From the NCBI GenBank assembly GCA_038229915.1, contig JBBRNY010000005.1, positions 1 to 51,626 of the forward strand: a stretch of 51,626 nt of DNA, given 5' to 3'. The stretch comes from JAFDZW01 sp038229915. GTDB lineage: Bacteria; Bacteroidota; Ignavibacteria; Palsa-1295. Shown in pieces: positions 50,079 to 51,626 of this stretch (positions are counted from its first letter, which is position 1; each line of letters begins with the position of its first letter). The position numbers and the translations under genes are program-made. The notes below the pieces were generated by a model. The model searched no databases, was not told the DNA's origin, and saw nothing but the letters and a program-made list of their open reading frames with translations.

Positions 50079-51626
50079 TTACTTAACGACGACGTTCGGA
50101 TTCGGATCTAAGCCTTTTTGTTGAAGGAGTTGCTCCATTTGCATCAGTTTTGCTTCGAGCATTTTGACTCTTTCGTTGAGTTCTTTTACTGCATTGATCG
50201 TCACGTACGTAATAGCGTGTGAGTTGTAGTTCAAGATCTCGGTTTGGTCGGTGTCATCAGGATGAAGTTTTACTTTACTGGTGCCAACAGTGTATGGCGC
50301 GATCTTTTGCATCTCTTGAGCAATGATACCGATGTTATCGGTCTCGGTCGGCATACCTGCCAAGCCATTGTAATAGTAACGCACCGGTCTGATCTGCGAA
50401 AGGACATCAAGTCCATCGGTGAACGGACGAATGTTTGTCTTCAAACGAACATCCGATGCGATAGTCCAAGTATTGGTCGAAGGCTTGACGGCATTATCGA
50501 TCGAAACCTCGAATTTACCTGCAGAATAGAGTGCCCATGATCCTACTGGGGCTGTAGCAAAGACACCATATCCGTTTGTACTTCCATCGCACTGACCGTA
50601 AACACCTCTCCCATTACCGGTAACACTTCCATAGACACCCCAGCCGGTTCCAGCTTGTGAACCCCATACGCCGATACCACTACCGGTTGTGCTGGCGTTT
50701 TCACCTCGTACACCGCATGATGACCCACCACCTGAGGTTGCATTGGAAATACCATAGACAGCAAAAGAATTGCCTGATGTTGAATTTGTCTCGCCTCTTA
50801 CCCCAGCACCGGTACCTGTAGTTGCGCTATGGATTCCGACCACAGCATTGCTGGTATTTGAAGTGCCATCGGTCGTAGCTTCTAATGAGTTTGTAGTACT
50901 TGATGTATTGGAGATCTGAAAATATCCGGCGCGCCCAGTACCAACAGTGTTCGAAAACAAGTTATTGGATGAGTTTGCAGCGGTGTAGTTGGCAACATAT
51001 AATGCAATGCCTTTGCCTTGAGTGCTTGCTTGCACAGCAATTGAAGAACTGTTTGCATTGGTAACTTCAAAAAATGCGGCTTTCCCGGTTCCGGTGTTGT
51101 TGCCATAGCAACCCACACTCGAAGAACCGCCATTGTTTGTTGACCACGATGCGGCTGTTGTGCTTGAAGTATTGCTCACTTGAAAATATCCCGCAATACC
51201 AGTACCGATACATTTTGCTTCGAGCACATTTGCAGTCGTGCTTGTTGAATTTTGATCGAAAAGACCCGCGCGACCTGTTACTGAACCGGCTGAAACATTA
51301 CCATGGATACCAACGCCGGTAGTAAAAACTATCCCCATAACTCCATCGCCTGTATTGGCAGCACCCGCAACACCTCTGCCGCCACCACTTGATCCGAAAA
51401 CACCTGAATTTGATTGGATAGAACCAGTGCCACCGTCGGAGGTGATACCAAAAACTCCGACGCCAGTTGCATGACTTGTTTCTCCGTATACTCCTGCCTT
51501 TGCCGAGGCAGTGCCTTTACCATAGATACCATCACCGCCGCCGGTATTGATGACGCTGAAAGCATCGCCGGCGTTAGCAATAGTGCCTGCGTATGGTAGT
51601 GTAAGCCCTCCGCCACCACCGGCAAC
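50079..51626 (-). CDS. Gly-rich surface protein with S74 self-cleaving chaperone (5' end outside window)
   Basis: The frame is open to the window edge, so about 515 C-terminal residues are visible and the start is missing; an internal ATG at 51338 is not the start. The N-terminal visible part reads VAGGGGLTLPYAGTIANAGD, then many short repeats of the GVYGETS, GVFGITS, GVFGSSGG, GYFQISNTSSTT kind, suggesting a long beta-helical fibre as in phage tail spikes. The last 125 residues are an S74 intramolecular chaperone: Ser of SDVRLK (codon 50454-50456) and Lys five residues on are the catalytic pair, followed by RYYYNG, IGIIAQEM and a C-terminal coiled coil. It probably trimerises, then cuts itself at that Ser. 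Confidence 0.85.
   Translation of the reverse strand, partial: VAGGGGGLTLPYAGTIANAGDAFSVINTGGGDGIYGKGTASAKAGVYGETSHATGVGVFGITSDGGTGSIQSNSGVFGSSGGGRGVAGAANTGDGVMGIVFTTGVGIHGNVSAGSVTGRAGLFDQNSTSTTANVLEAKCIGTGIAGYFQVSNTSSTTAASWSTNNGGSSSVGCYGNNTGTGKAAFFEVTNANSSSIAVQASTQGKGIALYVANYTAANSSNNLFSNTVGTGRAGYFQISNTSSTTNSLEATTDGTSNTSNAVVGIHSATTGTGAGVRGETNSTSGNSFAVYGISNATSGGGSSCGVRGENASTTGSGIGVWGSQAGTGWGVYGSVTGNGRGVYGQCDGSTNGYGVFATAPVGSWALYSAGKFEVSIDNAVKPSTNTWTIASDVRLKTNIRPFTDGLDVLSQIRPVRYYYNGLAGMPTETDNIGIIAQEMQKIAPYTVGTSKVKLHPDDTDQTEILNYNSHAITYVTINAVKELNERVKMLEAKLMQMEQLLQQKGLDPNPNVVVK

Noticed and set aside
50543..51625. Gly/Ser-rich ORFs in other minus-strand frames over the fibre gene
   Set aside because: The frame ending at 50079 is continuous to the window edge and carries the S74 domain; the other ORFs are shadows of its repeats.

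Overview
The window looks like chromosome from a free-living, aerobic, Gram-negative bacterium of the Bacteroidota/Chlorobiota (FCB) group. Four genes encode C-terminal modules or OM proteins typical of that group: type IX secretion (T9SS) sorting tails, a DUF5686-type OM protein, and several small OM beta-barrels. There is also a fused E1-alpha/beta dehydrogenase, a DUF3109 protein, an SCO1/DUF420/DUF983 oxidase-assembly set, and a xer-hpf gene pair. Clear Shine-Dalgarno sequences (for example before hpf, the TPR gene and the EF-G-like gene) and a split carB argue against a typical Bacteroidia genome; a Kapabacteria-like lineage is my best guess, as inference only. I found no rRNA, tRNA, CRISPR array, phage module or transposase.

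Layout. 1-1693: the 3' part of a DUF5686 outer-membrane protein. 1703-5389: a fused E1 dehydrogenase divergent from a MacB-type permease. 5441-7286: a probable metal-related set (Cys-rich exported peptide, exported HMA-domain protein, OM barrel). 7290-13410: the two halves of the carbamoyl-phosphate synthase large subunit, encoded by separate genes 2.8 kb apart, with DUF1648, DUF3109, XerC/D and HPF genes between them. 13685-16648: an OM barrel, a compact amidohydrolase and an LD-carboxypeptidase. 16716-18872: ribosomal protein S1. 19088-21750: heme O/heme A synthesis and cytochrome oxidase subunit III, with a 46-residue membrane peptide. 21802-26886: two T9SS cargo proteins flanking an EF-G-like GTPase. 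27052-28867: the rest of the oxidase-assembly set (SCO1, DUF420, DUF983, CPMC protein). 28881-34735 (minus strand): DnaG, a Tat-exported Rieske protein, a TPR protein, an SPOUT RNA methyltransferase and CTP synthase. 35121-38974: a chromate transporter and an M16 peptidase pair.

39.1 to 49.9 kb is rich in envelope signalling. Three ECF sigma factors each sit directly upstream of a membrane partner. One partner is an ordinary RskA-type anti-sigma factor. The second has a short cytosolic N-terminus, one transmembrane helix, a ~210-residue low-complexity linker and a C-terminal OM beta-barrel. The third has a cytosolic N-terminus, one transmembrane helix, a large extracytoplasmic part and a T9SS sorting tail. 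These last two, which would physically join cytoplasmic sigma control to the outer membrane or cell surface, are the most unusual feature of the window. Nearby are lipoproteins (one rich in His/Asp/Gly, one TolB-like), a VWA protein, a DivIVA-domain protein and a nuclease lipoprotein. The window ends inside a large Gly-rich surface protein with a self-cleaving S74 (endosialidase-type) chaperone.

Most operon junctions are tight: four-base ATGA overlaps occur at 6459, 9660, 27696, 33041 and 46867. Strong intrinsic terminators separate many units.
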